Positions 19,902-27,855 of a stretch of 64,000 nt of DNA are shown here, piece after piece (position 1 is the stretch's first letter; each line of letters begins with the position of its first letter). Under the pieces are notes generated by a model. It saw only the letters and a list, made by a program, of their open reading frames with translations, had not been told where the DNA came from and searched no databases. A program made the translations under genes and the position numbers. Source of the stretch: Banduia mediterranea (lineage in GTDB: Bacteria; Pseudomonadota; Gammaproteobacteria; Nevskiales; Nevskiaceae); the NCBI RefSeq assembly GCF_031846245.1, contig NZ_JAVRIC010000011.1:49307-113306 (forward strand), read 5' to 3'.

Positions 19902-21413
19902 TCACCCTTCTTTCTTCGCCGCGAAATCCAGCAGGAACTGCATCAAAAGCCCTACCGGTCGACCGGTCGCGCCCTTGGGGCTGGACTTCCAGGCGCTGCC
20001 GGCGATGTCCAGGTGCGCCCAACGCAGCTTGCGCGTGAAGCGGTGCAGGAAACTGGCGGCGGTGATGGCGCCGGCGTCACGTCCGCCGACATTGGCCACA
20101 TCCGCAAACGGCGAGCGCAGCTGTGTCTGGTATTCCTCCCACAGCGGCAGTTCCCAGGCGCGGTCGCCGATGAAGTCGCCGGCGTTGAGCAGGCGTCGCG
20201 CCAGCCCCGGCTGGTTGCTGAACAGGCCGGTGGCGTGCTGACCCAATGCGACCACGCAGGCGCCGGTCAGCGTCGCCATGTCGACCACGTATTCCGGATC
20301 GTAGTTCTTCTCGACATAGCTCAGAGCGTCGCAAAGAATCAGGCGGCCTTCGGCATCGGTGTTGAGCACTTCGATGGTGAGGCCCGACATGCTGGTGACG
20401 ATGTCGCCCGGCTTGAGCGCCTGGCCGTCCGGCAGATTCTCGGAGGCCGGCACCACGCCGATCACGTTGATCGCCGGACCGAGTTCGGCCAGCGCCTTGA
20501 ACGTGCCGAGCACGCTGCCGCCACCGCACATGTCGTACTTCATTTCGTCCATCGCCGCCGCCGGCTTGATCGAGATGCCGCCAGCGTCGAAGGTCAGGCC
20601 CTTGCCGACCAGTGCGATCGGCTTCTCGCCCTTGGCGCCACCGTTGTATTCAAGCACGATCAGCTTCGGCGGCTGACGGCTGCCGCGCGACACCGACAGC
20701 AGCGCACCCATGCCGAGTTTTTCCATGTCCGCCTGTTCGAGCACCTTGGCCTTGACCGACTTGTACTGCTTGGCGAGACCCTGGGCGACTTCGGCGAGAT
20801 AGCTCGGCGTGCAGTAGTTTCCGGGAAGATTGCCGAGATTCTTGGCCAGATCGACACCGGCGCCGATCGCCATGGCTTCGCTGAGCCCGCGTTCGGCGGC
20901 CGGCAGGTCGGAGCGGCGCGGCACGTCGAAGGTCAGCCGCTCCAGCTTGTAGACCGGAAGCGTGCGACGCGCTGCGGTGCCGCGGCATTCATCGAAACGG
21001 TAGTAGCTGTCCAGCGTACTGAGCATCGCCTGGAGTACGTTCCAGTGGAAATCGCGCCCCTTGACCGGCAGGTGCGTGAGGTAAGATGCCGCGTCGATTG
21101 CGCCGGTCTGGCGGACGGCGCGCACGGAGGTTTGGATCGCCTTGCGATAGGCCGCCTCGTTGAAATCGCGCTCGCGCCCCAGGCCGACAAGCAGCACGCG
21201 GTCGCCGAACATGTTGGGCAGATTGTGCAGGACCAGCGTGGAGCCGGCCTTGCCGTCCATATCGCCGCGGCGCAGCGCCGAGCCGATAGCGCCTTCGCTG
21301 ACGGCGTCGAGCACGGCGGCGGCTTCGGTCGGCTTGCGCCGGTCGAAGATGCCAACCACGACGCAACCGACGCGTTGTTTTTCTGGATTTCCGCTTTTGA
21401 CAAAATATTCCAC
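19902..21413 (-). CDS. pepA: Leucyl aminopeptidase (M17)
   Basis: A 503-residue cytosolic metallo-aminopeptidase of family M17. It shows LVGKGLTFDAGGISIKP (lysine and aspartate metal ligands), the signature NTDAEGRLIL (about residues 349-358), and MATLTGACVVALG. In related bacteria PepA also acts as a DNA-binding accessory factor in recombination and regulation. Length matches the family. A promoter TTGGTG-N17-TACAAT lies about 140 bases upstream. Confidence 0.97.
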   Translation of the reverse strand: MEYFVKSGNPEKQRVGCVVVGIFDRRKPTEAAAVLDAVSEGAIGSALRRGDMDGKAGSTLVLHNLPNMFGDRVLLVGLGRERDFNEAAYRKAIQTSVRAVRQTGAIDAASYLTHLPVKGRDFHWNVLQAMLSTLDSYYRFDECRGTAARRTLPVYKLERLTFDVPRRSDLPAAERGLSEAMAIGAGVDLAKNLGNLPGNYCTPSYLAEVAQGLAKQYKSVKAKVLEQADMEKLGMGALLSVSRGSRQPPKLIVLEYNGGAKGEKPIALVGKGLTFDAGGISIKPAAAMDEMKYDMCGGGSVLGTFKALAELGPAINVIGVVPASENLPDGQALKPGDIVTSMSGLTIEVLNTDAEGRLILCDALSYVEKNYDPEYVVDMATLTGACVVALGQHATGLFSNQPGLARRLLNAGDFIGDRAWELPLWEEYQTQLRSPFADVANVGGRDAGAITAASFLHRFTRKLRWAHLDIAGSAWKSSPKGATGRPVGLLMQFLLDFAAKKEG

Positions 21414-21554
21414 GAAGGGCTCCGTTGAATCTGACCGGTTTCGATTTTTGGACTTTGAGGGCGCCGCCGGCGGAAGCGGGGGTGTCGCGCGGACGCCGCG
21501 AAGTCTCGGCTTTTCCAGTGCATTTTTCGAATCCGCACCGGATTTTGAGCCCGC

Positions 21555-21583
21555 ATTGTAATGAGCGACTCAAGAATCACCAA
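21555..21583 (-). promoter_or_regulatory. Sigma-70-like promoter for pepA
   Basis: On the minus strand, TTGGTG (21583-21578) and TACAAT (21560-21555) are separated by 17 bases. This would give a 5' leader of about 135 bases before pepA. The hexamers fit the consensus at four of six and five of six positions. Confidence 0.55.
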
Positions 21584-21687
21584 GCGGTGTCCCAGGCATT
21601 GTGCGAACTGCTCAATTTGTCGTGGGTCGTCCATGGTCGGGAATGGGGGATTTTTGATCTCCGAATTCAGAACTTCTGGAGTGTGAC

Positions 21688-22776
21688 TTGACCGGCGGTG
21701 TACTCAATCGTTACCTGATGCGGGAAGGGGCAGCGTCCTGGCTGGCGGTCACCGGCGTATTGCTGGCGATCATGCTGTCCACGCGCTTCATCCGCTTTCT
21801 GTCAATGGCCGCGGCCGGCGAACTGCCGCGCCAGCTGCTGCTCAAGGTCGTTGGCCTGTCGGCTTTGCACTATCTGTTGATCCTGATTCCGGTGTCGCTG
21901 CTGTTGGGTGTGATGCTCGCGCTGGGGCGGCTCTACAGGGACCAGGAGATTTCCGCGATGACCGCTTGCGGCGTCGGTCTGGGCGGTCTGTACCGGCCGT
22001 TCATCGGTCTGGCGCTGGCGCTGGCGGGCCTGACCGCGCTGCTTTCATTTCAGATTGGTCCCTGGTCTGGGCGCATCGTCGATCAACTGGTCAAGGATTC
22101 GCGTCGCCTGGTTCAATTCGCACCGTTCGAACCCGGGGCCTTCAAGGATCTCGGGGATGGCCGCGCGACGTTCTATACGCAGTCGATGAGCGGCGATGCC
22201 GGCGAGCTCGAGAACATTTTCGTGCGGGTCGACGATCCCGAATACTCGGGTGTGATCACCGCACATGCCGGCGAGCAGGCCATCGACAGCGAAAGCGGTG
22301 AGCGTAAGATCACGCTCACGGACGGCCAGCGCTACGTTGGCACGCCCGGGCGCGCCGACTACGAAATCATGCGCTTCAAGCGCTTCGGCATGCGTGTGCA
22401 GCCTCCCGATGTCCTGTACGTGGCGGGCAAACACAAGCTCGCGACGACTTCGGCGCTGCTGGCCTCCGGCGAACCGGAAGACTTGGCGGAACTGCACTGG
22501 CGCATTTCGGCGCCGATCGCGGTGCTGATCCTGGTGCTGCTGGCGGTGCCGTTGTCGCATGCCTCGCCGCGTTCGGGCCGCTACGGCAAGATCGTGCTCG
22601 GCATCCTGGTGTATCTGGTGTACTCCAACCTGTTGGCGCTGGGCCAGGTGGGCATTGCCGACGGCAAGATTCCCTCGGCGCTGGGCCTGTGGTGGGTGCA
22701 CGCGATCTTCCTGGCGCTGGCGCTGGCGCTGATCGCGCAACGCGCCGGTTGGTTCGCACGCAGGCGCGCCTCATGA
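21688..22776 (+). CDS. lptF: LPS export permease LptF
   Basis: A 362-residue inner-membrane protein of the LptBFGC lipopolysaccharide export ABC transporter. It has three helices near the N-terminus, a periplasmic beta-jellyroll domain (about 125-265) and three C-terminal helices. The motif NRYLMREGAASWLAV and the loop YRDQEISAMTACGVGLGGLYR are typical LptF features. The start is TTG, placed by a GGAG ribosome site and by homology of the N-terminus. It overlaps lptG by four bases. Confidence 0.95.
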   Translation: MTGGVLNRYLMREGAASWLAVTGVLLAIMLSTRFIRFLSMAAAGELPRQLLLKVVGLSALHYLLILIPVSLLLGVMLALGRLYRDQEISAMTACGVGLGGLYRPFIGLALALAGLTALLSFQIGPWSGRIVDQLVKDSRRLVQFAPFEPGAFKDLGDGRATFYTQSMSGDAGELENIFVRVDDPEYSGVITAHAGEQAIDSESGERKITLTDGQRYVGTPGRADYEIMRFKRFGMRVQPPDVLYVAGKHKLATTSALLASGEPEDLAELHWRISAPIAVLILVLLAVPLSHASPRSGRYGKIVLGILVYLVYSNLLALGQVGIADGKIPSALGLWWVHAIFLALALALIAQRAGWFARRRAS

Positions 22777-23837
22777 ATCGTCTCGACCGCTACATCATCG
22801 CCAACGTGCTGGGCCTGACGGCGGTGACCGCGCTGGGGCTCACCGCGATCCAGACTTTCATCGCTTTCGTTTCCGAAGCCGGCGAACTGGGGGGTGATTT
22901 CGGCTTTGTCGAACTGGGCCTTTACATCGTGCTGCTGGTGCCCTCAGGCCTGCTGACGATGCTGCCGATGATCGCACTGCTGGGCACCCTGCTGGGGCTG
23001 GGCGCACTGGCCAGCCAGGGTGAACTGGTGGCGATGCGCGCGGTCGGGGTGTCGGTGTTGAGACTGGGGCGCGCCACCACGCTGGCCGGCGTGCTGCTCG
23101 GCATGGGCGCGTTCATGCTGGGCGACTGGGTGGCGCCGGCCGGGCAGCGTGCGGCGGATACCTTGCGTGATGTCGCCAAGCACGGCGTCGACCCGAACGC
23201 GGCGGCCGGACCGGTGTGGCTGCGGCAGGGCAACAATGTGATCCACATCCGCAGTCTGCTCGGTGAAGATCATGTGGCCGACGTCACTGCCTACACCCTC
23301 AACGACGACCTGTCGCTGGCCGCCGTGAGCCAGATCGACGATGGCCTTTATCAGGATGGGCGCTGGCGCCTTTCGGGTATCGAGCGCACCGAATTCGGCG
23401 ACGACCGCACCACCGCCAATTCCATCGAACATGCGGACTGGACGAACGAGGACTTGCCGCCCGATGTGCTGCATCTGTTCGTGCTGGAGGCGGAAAGTCT
23501 GTCGATGGGCGGCCTGGTGCGTCTGATCCACTACATGGATGACAACGGCCTCGACTCCGGCGGCTATCGGCTTTCGCTGTGGCGCAAGCTGATCTCGCCG
23601 ATCAGCGTGGTGGTGATGATGCTGCTGGCGATTCCCTTCGTGCTCGGGCCACTGCGCGATTCCGGTGCCGGCCAGCGTCTGCTGATCGGCATCCTGTTCG
23701 GGCTCGGCTACTGGATCGTCAACGAGGTTGTTGCCAGCACCGGTCAGATCTACGGTTGGCCGCCGATGCTCAGCGCCGGACTGCCGACCGCCCTGGTGGC
23801 GGTGCTCGCCGTCTGGCGCATGGCACGCTTTCGCTGA
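22773..23837 (+). CDS. lptG: LPS export permease LptG
   Basis: A 354-residue partner of LptF in the transmembrane part of the lipopolysaccharide exporter. It starts MNRLDRYIIANVLGLTAV at the ATG that overlaps the lptF stop (ATGA). SQGELVAMRAVGVSVLRLGR is the coupling region that contacts LptB. The periplasmic domain spans about 130-260, followed by LWRKLISPISVVVMMLLAIP. The lptB gene is not in this window. Confidence 0.95.
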   Translation: MNRLDRYIIANVLGLTAVTALGLTAIQTFIAFVSEAGELGGDFGFVELGLYIVLLVPSGLLTMLPMIALLGTLLGLGALASQGELVAMRAVGVSVLRLGRATTLAGVLLGMGAFMLGDWVAPAGQRAADTLRDVAKHGVDPNAAAGPVWLRQGNNVIHIRSLLGEDHVADVTAYTLNDDLSLAAVSQIDDGLYQDGRWRLSGIERTEFGDDRTTANSIEHADWTNEDLPPDVLHLFVLEAESLSMGGLVRLIHYMDDNGLDSGGYRLSLWRKLISPISVVVMMLLAIPFVLGPLRDSGAGQRLLIGILFGLGYWIVNEVVASTGQIYGWPPMLSAGLPTALVAVLAVWRMARFR

Positions 23838-23844
23838 GGAAAAT

Positions 23845-24315
23845 ATGGCGATCGAGATCGAAAGAAAGTTTCTGGTGCGGGGCGACAGCTGGCGCGCTCA
23901 GGCGTACCGCGCGCAGCCGATGCGTCAGGGTTATCTGGTGGAACCGGGCGGTCGCGCCTCGGTCCGGGTGCGCGTCGTCGGCGAGCACGCCCATCTCAAC
24001 ATCAAGGCCGCGATCGTCGGCAGCGCGCGCGCAGAATACGAATACGAGATTCCCCTGGCGGACGCCGAACCGATGTTGGCGAGCTTGTGCATCGGTCGTG
24101 TCGACAAGGTACGCCACTACCTTGAGCACGATGGCAGAACCTGGGAGATCGATGTCTTCGAAGGCGACAACGCCGGCCTGGTGGTCGCGGAGATCGAACT
24201 CGAAGACGAGGAAGCGTCGTTCACGCGTCCGGCCTGGGTCGGCGATGAAGTGACCGATGACGCGCGCTACTACAACCACGCGCTGGCGCAGACTCCATAC
24301 ACCCGTTGGCCGTGA
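23845..24315 (+). CDS. CYTH-domain triphosphatase-family protein
   Basis: A 156-residue protein of the CYTH fold (CyaB / thiamine-triphosphatase group). The N-terminal ExExK signature is present (EIERKFLV, residues 3-10). Basic strand residues (GGRASVRVRVVGEHAHLNIK) line the expected tunnel, and ISLE-like acidic strands follow (YEYEIPLADAEPML, VVAEIELEDEEASF). Members hydrolyse inorganic triphosphate or, rarely, make cAMP; triphosphatase is more likely for a short bacterial stand-alone protein. It lies seven bases after lptG, so probably in the same transcript. Confidence 0.88.
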   Translation: MAIEIERKFLVRGDSWRAQAYRAQPMRQGYLVEPGGRASVRVRVVGEHAHLNIKAAIVGSARAEYEYEIPLADAEPMLASLCIGRVDKVRHYLEHDGRTWEIDVFEGDNAGLVVAEIELEDEEASFTRPAWVGDEVTDDARYYNHALAQTPYTRWP

Positions 24316-24382
24316 ACCGCCTGCTGGTCGATATCGCCGTACAGCGTTTGCGGCTGCTCGGCGCCCGTGGCGAGCCATTGGC

Positions 24383-24420
24383 CAGTCAAATACCCCCGGC
24401 TTTGCGGGGGTATTTGACTG
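24383..24420. terminator. Perfect 16-bp hairpin, likely bidirectional terminator
   Basis: The arms 24383-24398 and 24405-24420 are perfect inverted copies (CAGTCAAATACCCCCG and its complement) with a 6-base loop. The GC core is flanked by AAATA and TATTT, so it can terminate in both directions, between the rightward lptFG-CYTH unit and the leftward P450 unit. It also marks the change from GC-rich core to AT-richer island. A second short dyad, CTGAATT-C-AATTCAG, follows at 24418-24432. Confidence 0.75.
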
Positions 24421-24499
24421 AATTCAATTCAGGGACACGGACTCAGGATCTTGAAACCGCCAAGTGCCATTCGTTACAGCCCCCTAGTCTTTTCGGAAA

Positions 24500-25882
24500 C
24501 TACTTCTTCGCGGTCAGCTTGACCATCATCTTTGAATAACCTTTGACGAAGTTGGACTGGACATACTCTGGCTCACCGACGACTTCAATCTTTTCGAAAC
24601 GTGCCAGTAATTCCTCCCACAGGATGCGTAGCTGCAACTCTGCCAGACGATTACCCATGCAGCGGTGAACCCCGAATCCGAAAGACAGATGGTTACGCGC
24701 GCCCTTGCGATCAATGATGAGCTTCTCGGGCTCGTCGATGACGCGTTCGTCGCGGTTGCCGGAGGCATACCACATGACGACTTTGTCGCCTTTTTTAATC
24801 AATTGGCCGTTAACCTCCACATCCTGCGTGGCAATGCGGCGCATATGTGCCAGTGGTGTTTGCCAGCGAATGATTTCGGACACCATGTTCGGAATCAGGC
24901 CGGGATTGTTCTTGAGTTTGGCGAACTCGTCCGGGAACTGGTTCAAGGCATAGACGCCGCCAGACATGGAATTGCGGGTAGTATCGTTGCCACCGACAAT
25001 CAGCAGTATTAAATTGCCCAAAAACTCAAACGGTTTGTTGATTAGATCCTTGGTATCTTCATTGCTTTGCAGCAGGCTGATCAGGTCATAGCCCGGCGCT
25101 TCGCCAGCGGCTGCTCTGGCTTCCTTCTCGCGCCAAAGCAGTGAAAACTCTCTGGCCATGTTCGCCATACCACGGAACAGTTCATCCGTATCGTTCGACC
25201 CGCCAATTGTCTCGGCACCACTGCCTGCCAGATCGGACCAGTAAACCAGTTTGCGGCGTTGCTCGTAAGGAAAGTCGAGCAGTGTCGCCAACATTCTTGC
25301 GGTGAGTTCTACGGAGACTTCATCCACCCAGTTAAAGGGCTTATCCAGTGGTAGATTATCCAGTACCTCCTGCGCACGAGTACGAATCAGCCCTTCCATC
25401 TCGTGGAGGTTCTTCGGTGCCACGACCTCTTGTACGGCACGTCTCTGCAAGTCATGCTTGGGCGGATCCATGGCAATGAACATGTCAAGCGAGAGTTCTT
25501 TCGGTGTCTGGCCGATGACGATAAAGGGCGCGGAAGAAAACAGTTCGTGGTGCTTGTCCACAAACTGGATGTCTTCATAGCGGGTAATTGACCAGAAAGG
25601 GCCGAACAGGCTGTTTTTCTGAAAATGTACCGGGCACTCGTCGCGCAAGCGTTTGAAGTAGGATTCCCACTTGTTTTGCCGGAACAGAAACGGGTTGCTA
25701 AGATCAATGTCTTCTAGCGCCAGCGTATCCACATCGGGCACGGGCGTCTCGACGAACTCGGGGAATTTCTTGTAAATGCCAGCCTTGGTCTTGGCCCTGT
25801 AGATTAAATGCCCGGCCTTGATTTGCAGGGGCATCGGCACCATGGCCGCGCCTTTTTCAGTTATTCTATTAACGATATTCAT
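24500..25882 (-). CDS. Cytochrome P450, CYP153 alkane hydroxylase type
   Basis: A 460-residue soluble P450. It has the I-helix segment LLIVGGNDTTRNSMSGG, the K-helix ExxR (SEIIRWQTPLAHMRR) and the heme loop HLSFGFGVHRCMGNRLAE with Cys408 as axial ligand. The GGNDTTRNSMSGG and RLAELQLRILWEE stretches are characteristic of CYP153, the family that hydroxylates the terminal carbon of medium-chain alkanes and fatty acids using a ferredoxin and a ferredoxin reductase. The ferredoxin gene is directly upstream, but the reductase and alcohol dehydrogenase genes often found with CYP153 are absent. Third codon positions are visibly richer in A/T than in neighbouring genes, suggesting horizontal acquisition. 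Confidence 0.93.
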   Translation of the reverse strand: MNIVNRITEKGAAMVPMPLQIKAGHLIYRAKTKAGIYKKFPEFVETPVPDVDTLALEDIDLSNPFLFRQNKWESYFKRLRDECPVHFQKNSLFGPFWSITRYEDIQFVDKHHELFSSAPFIVIGQTPKELSLDMFIAMDPPKHDLQRRAVQEVVAPKNLHEMEGLIRTRAQEVLDNLPLDKPFNWVDEVSVELTARMLATLLDFPYEQRRKLVYWSDLAGSGAETIGGSNDTDELFRGMANMAREFSLLWREKEARAAAGEAPGYDLISLLQSNEDTKDLINKPFEFLGNLILLIVGGNDTTRNSMSGGVYALNQFPDEFAKLKNNPGLIPNMVSEIIRWQTPLAHMRRIATQDVEVNGQLIKKGDKVVMWYASGNRDERVIDEPEKLIIDRKGARNHLSFGFGVHRCMGNRLAELQLRILWEELLARFEKIEVVGEPEYVQSNFVKGYSKMMVKLTAKK

Positions 25883-25927
25883 TACGATTCCACCTTGATG
25901 GCTGAGACGACTACTGAAGCAAGTGAT

Positions 25928-26248
25928 CTACATCTGAAATTCAGGCATCCGCGCAACCATGCCGTCCATATCTTCAGAGGTAGTGATCTGGCAAGCCAAG
26001 CGTGAGTTTTCGGCCCGCTCCGGGGTCATGTCCAGCATCTGCAATTCCTCGCTGTTGGCACTGCCGGCGATCTTGATCCAATCGCCTTCGAGAATGACAT
26101 GGCAGGTACCACAGGCACACTCGCCGCCGCAATCCCCATCTATGCCCGGCACGTTGTTATTCACAGCGGTTCGCATTAGCGATTGGCCCGGTTCTATATC
26201 CACCTTGTGTTCTGTGCCGTCGTACTCGATAAAGGTAATCGTGCCCAT
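25928..26248 (-). CDS. [2Fe-2S] ferredoxin, adrenodoxin type, partner of the P450
   Basis: A 106-residue ferredoxin. Cluster ligands are Cys40, Cys46, Cys49 (DGDCGGECACGTCHV, C-x5-C-x2-C spacing) and Cys86 (RLACQ). The acidic helix SEELQMLDMTPERAENSRLAC is the usual docking surface for P450 and reductase in the adrenodoxin/putidaredoxin group. It lies 45 bases before the CYP153 gene in the same direction and should supply its electrons. No reductase gene is nearby. Confidence 0.93.
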   Translation of the reverse strand: MGTITFIEYDGTEHKVDIEPGQSLMRTAVNNNVPGIDGDCGGECACGTCHVILEGDWIKIAGSANSEELQMLDMTPERAENSRLACQITTSEDMDGMVARMPEFQM

Positions 26249-26546
26249 GACTTGCTCCGCAAATATTGCCTGATTTACCGGTTGCCTGAGTGGCAGCTGG
26301 CCGGTACAAATAATAATTGTTCGATTCAGTGAATGCTAGGCTAGGCAATTCCAAGCGATCCAGGAAGGTCAATTATTGACAAGAAGCAGTCATATTGTGA
26401 CACCATGATCGGTGCGAACTTGTCGCTTCTCTCCGTATGACGTAACCCGAATCCGTGGACCCGAAAGGCCAGAGGGCGGCCGGGAATCCGCAAGCTGTCA
26501 CTCCGACTCCGTTCTGAGAGCTGGCCCCGAGCATCTGCACAGTGAC
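26249..26546. other. Intergenic region upstream of the ferredoxin gene, no gene seen
   Basis: About 300 bases between the ferredoxin start and the left end of the insertion element. The part next to the ferredoxin (to about 26400) is AT-rich and should hold its promoter; it contains a near-palindrome ACAAATAATAATTGT and tandem CTAGG repeats. The part from about 26400 is GC-rich again and looks like host or unrelated sequence. No convincing promoter hexamers or regulator gene. Confidence 0.35.
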
Positions 26547-27456
26547 ATAGGTGGATTTTCTGCTCAATGAGGCGAAGATTCGCCTTGAATCAGGAGCAGA
26601 AGATGATGATCGACCGCACCCACAGCCTGTCGTTGACGAAGCAGGCGCGCGCCGTCGGCATCAGCCGTGGCAGCGTGTACTACCGGTCGCATCCGGTCAG
26701 CGCCGCCGATCTGGCGCTGATGCGCCGGATCGACGAGCTGCACCTCGAATATCCCTTCGCCGGCGCCCGCATGCTGCGCGATCTGCTGGCGCTGGCGGGC
26801 GTCGCCGTCGGCCGCAAGCACATCGCCACGCTGATGCGGCGCATGGGCATCGAGGCGATCTACCGCAAGCCCAACACGAGCCGGCGCCATCCCAAGCACC
26901 CGATCTACCCGTACCTGCTGCGACATCTGAAGATCGATCGGCCGAACCAGGTCTGGGCCATGGATATCACGTACATCCCAATGGCCAAGGGTTTCGTCTA
27001 CCTCGCCGCCGTGATCGACTGGCACACGCGCCGCGTGCTGGCCTGGCGCGTGTCGATTTCAATGGAGACGGACTTCTGCATCGAGGCCGTCGAGGACGCG
27101 CTGCATCGCTACGGCAAGCCGGAGATCTTCAACACCGATCAGGGCAGCCAATTCACCAGCCTGGCCTTCACCGACCTGCTCAAGCGCAACGACATCGCGA
27201 TCAGCATGGACGGCCGCGGCTGCTGGCGCGATAACGTCTTCGTCGAGCGGCTCTGGAAGTCGGTCAAGTACGAGGAGGTCTACCTGCACGCCTACGACTC
27301 GGTATTGCATGCCAAGACCGCGCTTGGGTGCTACCTCGATTTCTACAACGCCCGGCGACCTCACAGCAGTCTTGATCGCAAGACGCCAGATCAGGTCTAC
27401 TTCGCAGCACTGTCATTGGCCATGGCAGCTTAAACCCACGCAGAGAATCCACTTAT
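26547..27456 (+). mobile_element. IS3-family-like element, OrfB only, with 17-base terminal inverted repeats
   Basis: ATAGGTGGATTTTCTGC at 26547-26563 and, inverted, ATAAGTGGATTCTCTGC at 27440-27456 match at 15 of 17 positions and bracket a single transposase gene. Only about 40 bases lie between the left repeat and the transposase start, so there is no room for the OrfA that IS3-family elements normally carry. An 8-base CTGCACAG is found outside both ends (26535-26542 and 27470-27477). The exact ends could lie a few bases further out. Confidence 0.65.
26603..27433 (+). CDS. IS3-family transposase OrfB (DDE integrase core)
   Basis: A 276-residue transposase. An N-terminal HTH_21-like helical region ([20 protein letters not shown]) precedes an rve integrase core. 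The catalytic acids are in [20 protein letters not shown] and [18 protein letters not shown], and the C-terminal [20 protein letters not shown] is family-typical. I chose the ATG with an AGGAG ribosome site, just before MIDRTH. In complete IS3 elements OrfB is made as an OrfAB fusion by frameshifting; no OrfA is present, so the copy is probably unable to move by itself. Confidence 0.9.
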   Translation: MMIDRTHSLSLTKQARAVGISRGSVYYRSHPVSAADLALMRRIDELHLEYPFAGARMLRDLLALAGVAVGRKHIATLMRRMGIEAIYRKPNTSRRHPKHPIYPYLLRHLKIDRPNQVWAMDITYIPMAKGFVYLAAVIDWHTRRVLAWRVSISMETDFCIEAVEDALHRYGKPEIFNTDQGSQFTSLAFTDLLKRNDIAISMDGRGCWRDNVFVERLWKSVKYEEVYLHAYDSVLHAKTALGCYLDFYNARRPHSSLDRKTPDQVYFAALSLAMAA

Positions 27457-27477
27457 AAATTCAGGCCCGCTGCACAG

Positions 27478-27669
27478 ACGATCAGGGCCAGATCTCTGCC
27501 ACCGTAACCGCGAAGGCGGGCCTCAAGATTCACGCTGAGCTCGACACCGGTATTCTACCCGACAGGAATCGCAGTGAGCGACGCCGAGATCAATGCCGTC
27601 AACCTCCGTCGTACGGACTTCCATGACGAGTGGAACTACGCGATCCTGCCGAAGAGGCGTCGCGCATAA
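27478..27669 (+). pseudogene. C-terminal remnant of an ISAzo13-type transposase, frameshifted
   Basis: Two overlapping frames give QISATVTAKAGLKIHAELDTG (to about 27551), then FYPTGIAVSDAEINAVNL followed by RRTDFHDEWNYAILPK, ending at TAA 27667-27669. The order (TxTGLKxxAELD, YPTGIxVSD, FHxEWNY-ILP) is that of the C-terminus of ISAzo13 / Rhodopirellula-type transposases. The frame changes between Gly and Phe near 27551. The rest of the gene is missing at the left, where the IS3-type element abuts. Between this fragment and the czcA stop (27670-27855) I see only a small dyad at 27702-27725 and no gene. Confidence 0.7.
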
Positions 27670-27855
27670 GTAGTCATGCCTCGAATCCTGAATCAGTGGG
27701 CCGCTGCCGAACGACTCCGGCAGCGCTGAGTACCTGAGGGCGCGAAGTTCGAGCGTAATGGTGGGATTCGCAAGCTCACCCCAAGCAGCAAAGCCGAGCA
27801 AAATTCGGCGCGCGAGGCTCCAAAAGCCCTCACGCGCCGGTGACCGCTGCGGCCG

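Noticed and set aside
24383..24432. The perfect hairpin as an insertion-element end
   Set aside because: The GC stem with A/T tracts on both sides between converging operons is explained by a bidirectional terminator; no transposase lies next to it.
26373..26567. A 64-residue minus-strand frame between the ferredoxin gene and the IS element
   Set aside because: Composition and motif content look random, and no ribosome site is present.
27702..27725. Hairpin CGCTGCCG-N8-CGGCAGCG as a terminator after the ISAzo13 remnant
   Set aside because: No T-run follows on either strand and the stem is only 8 bp, so I do not call it a terminator.
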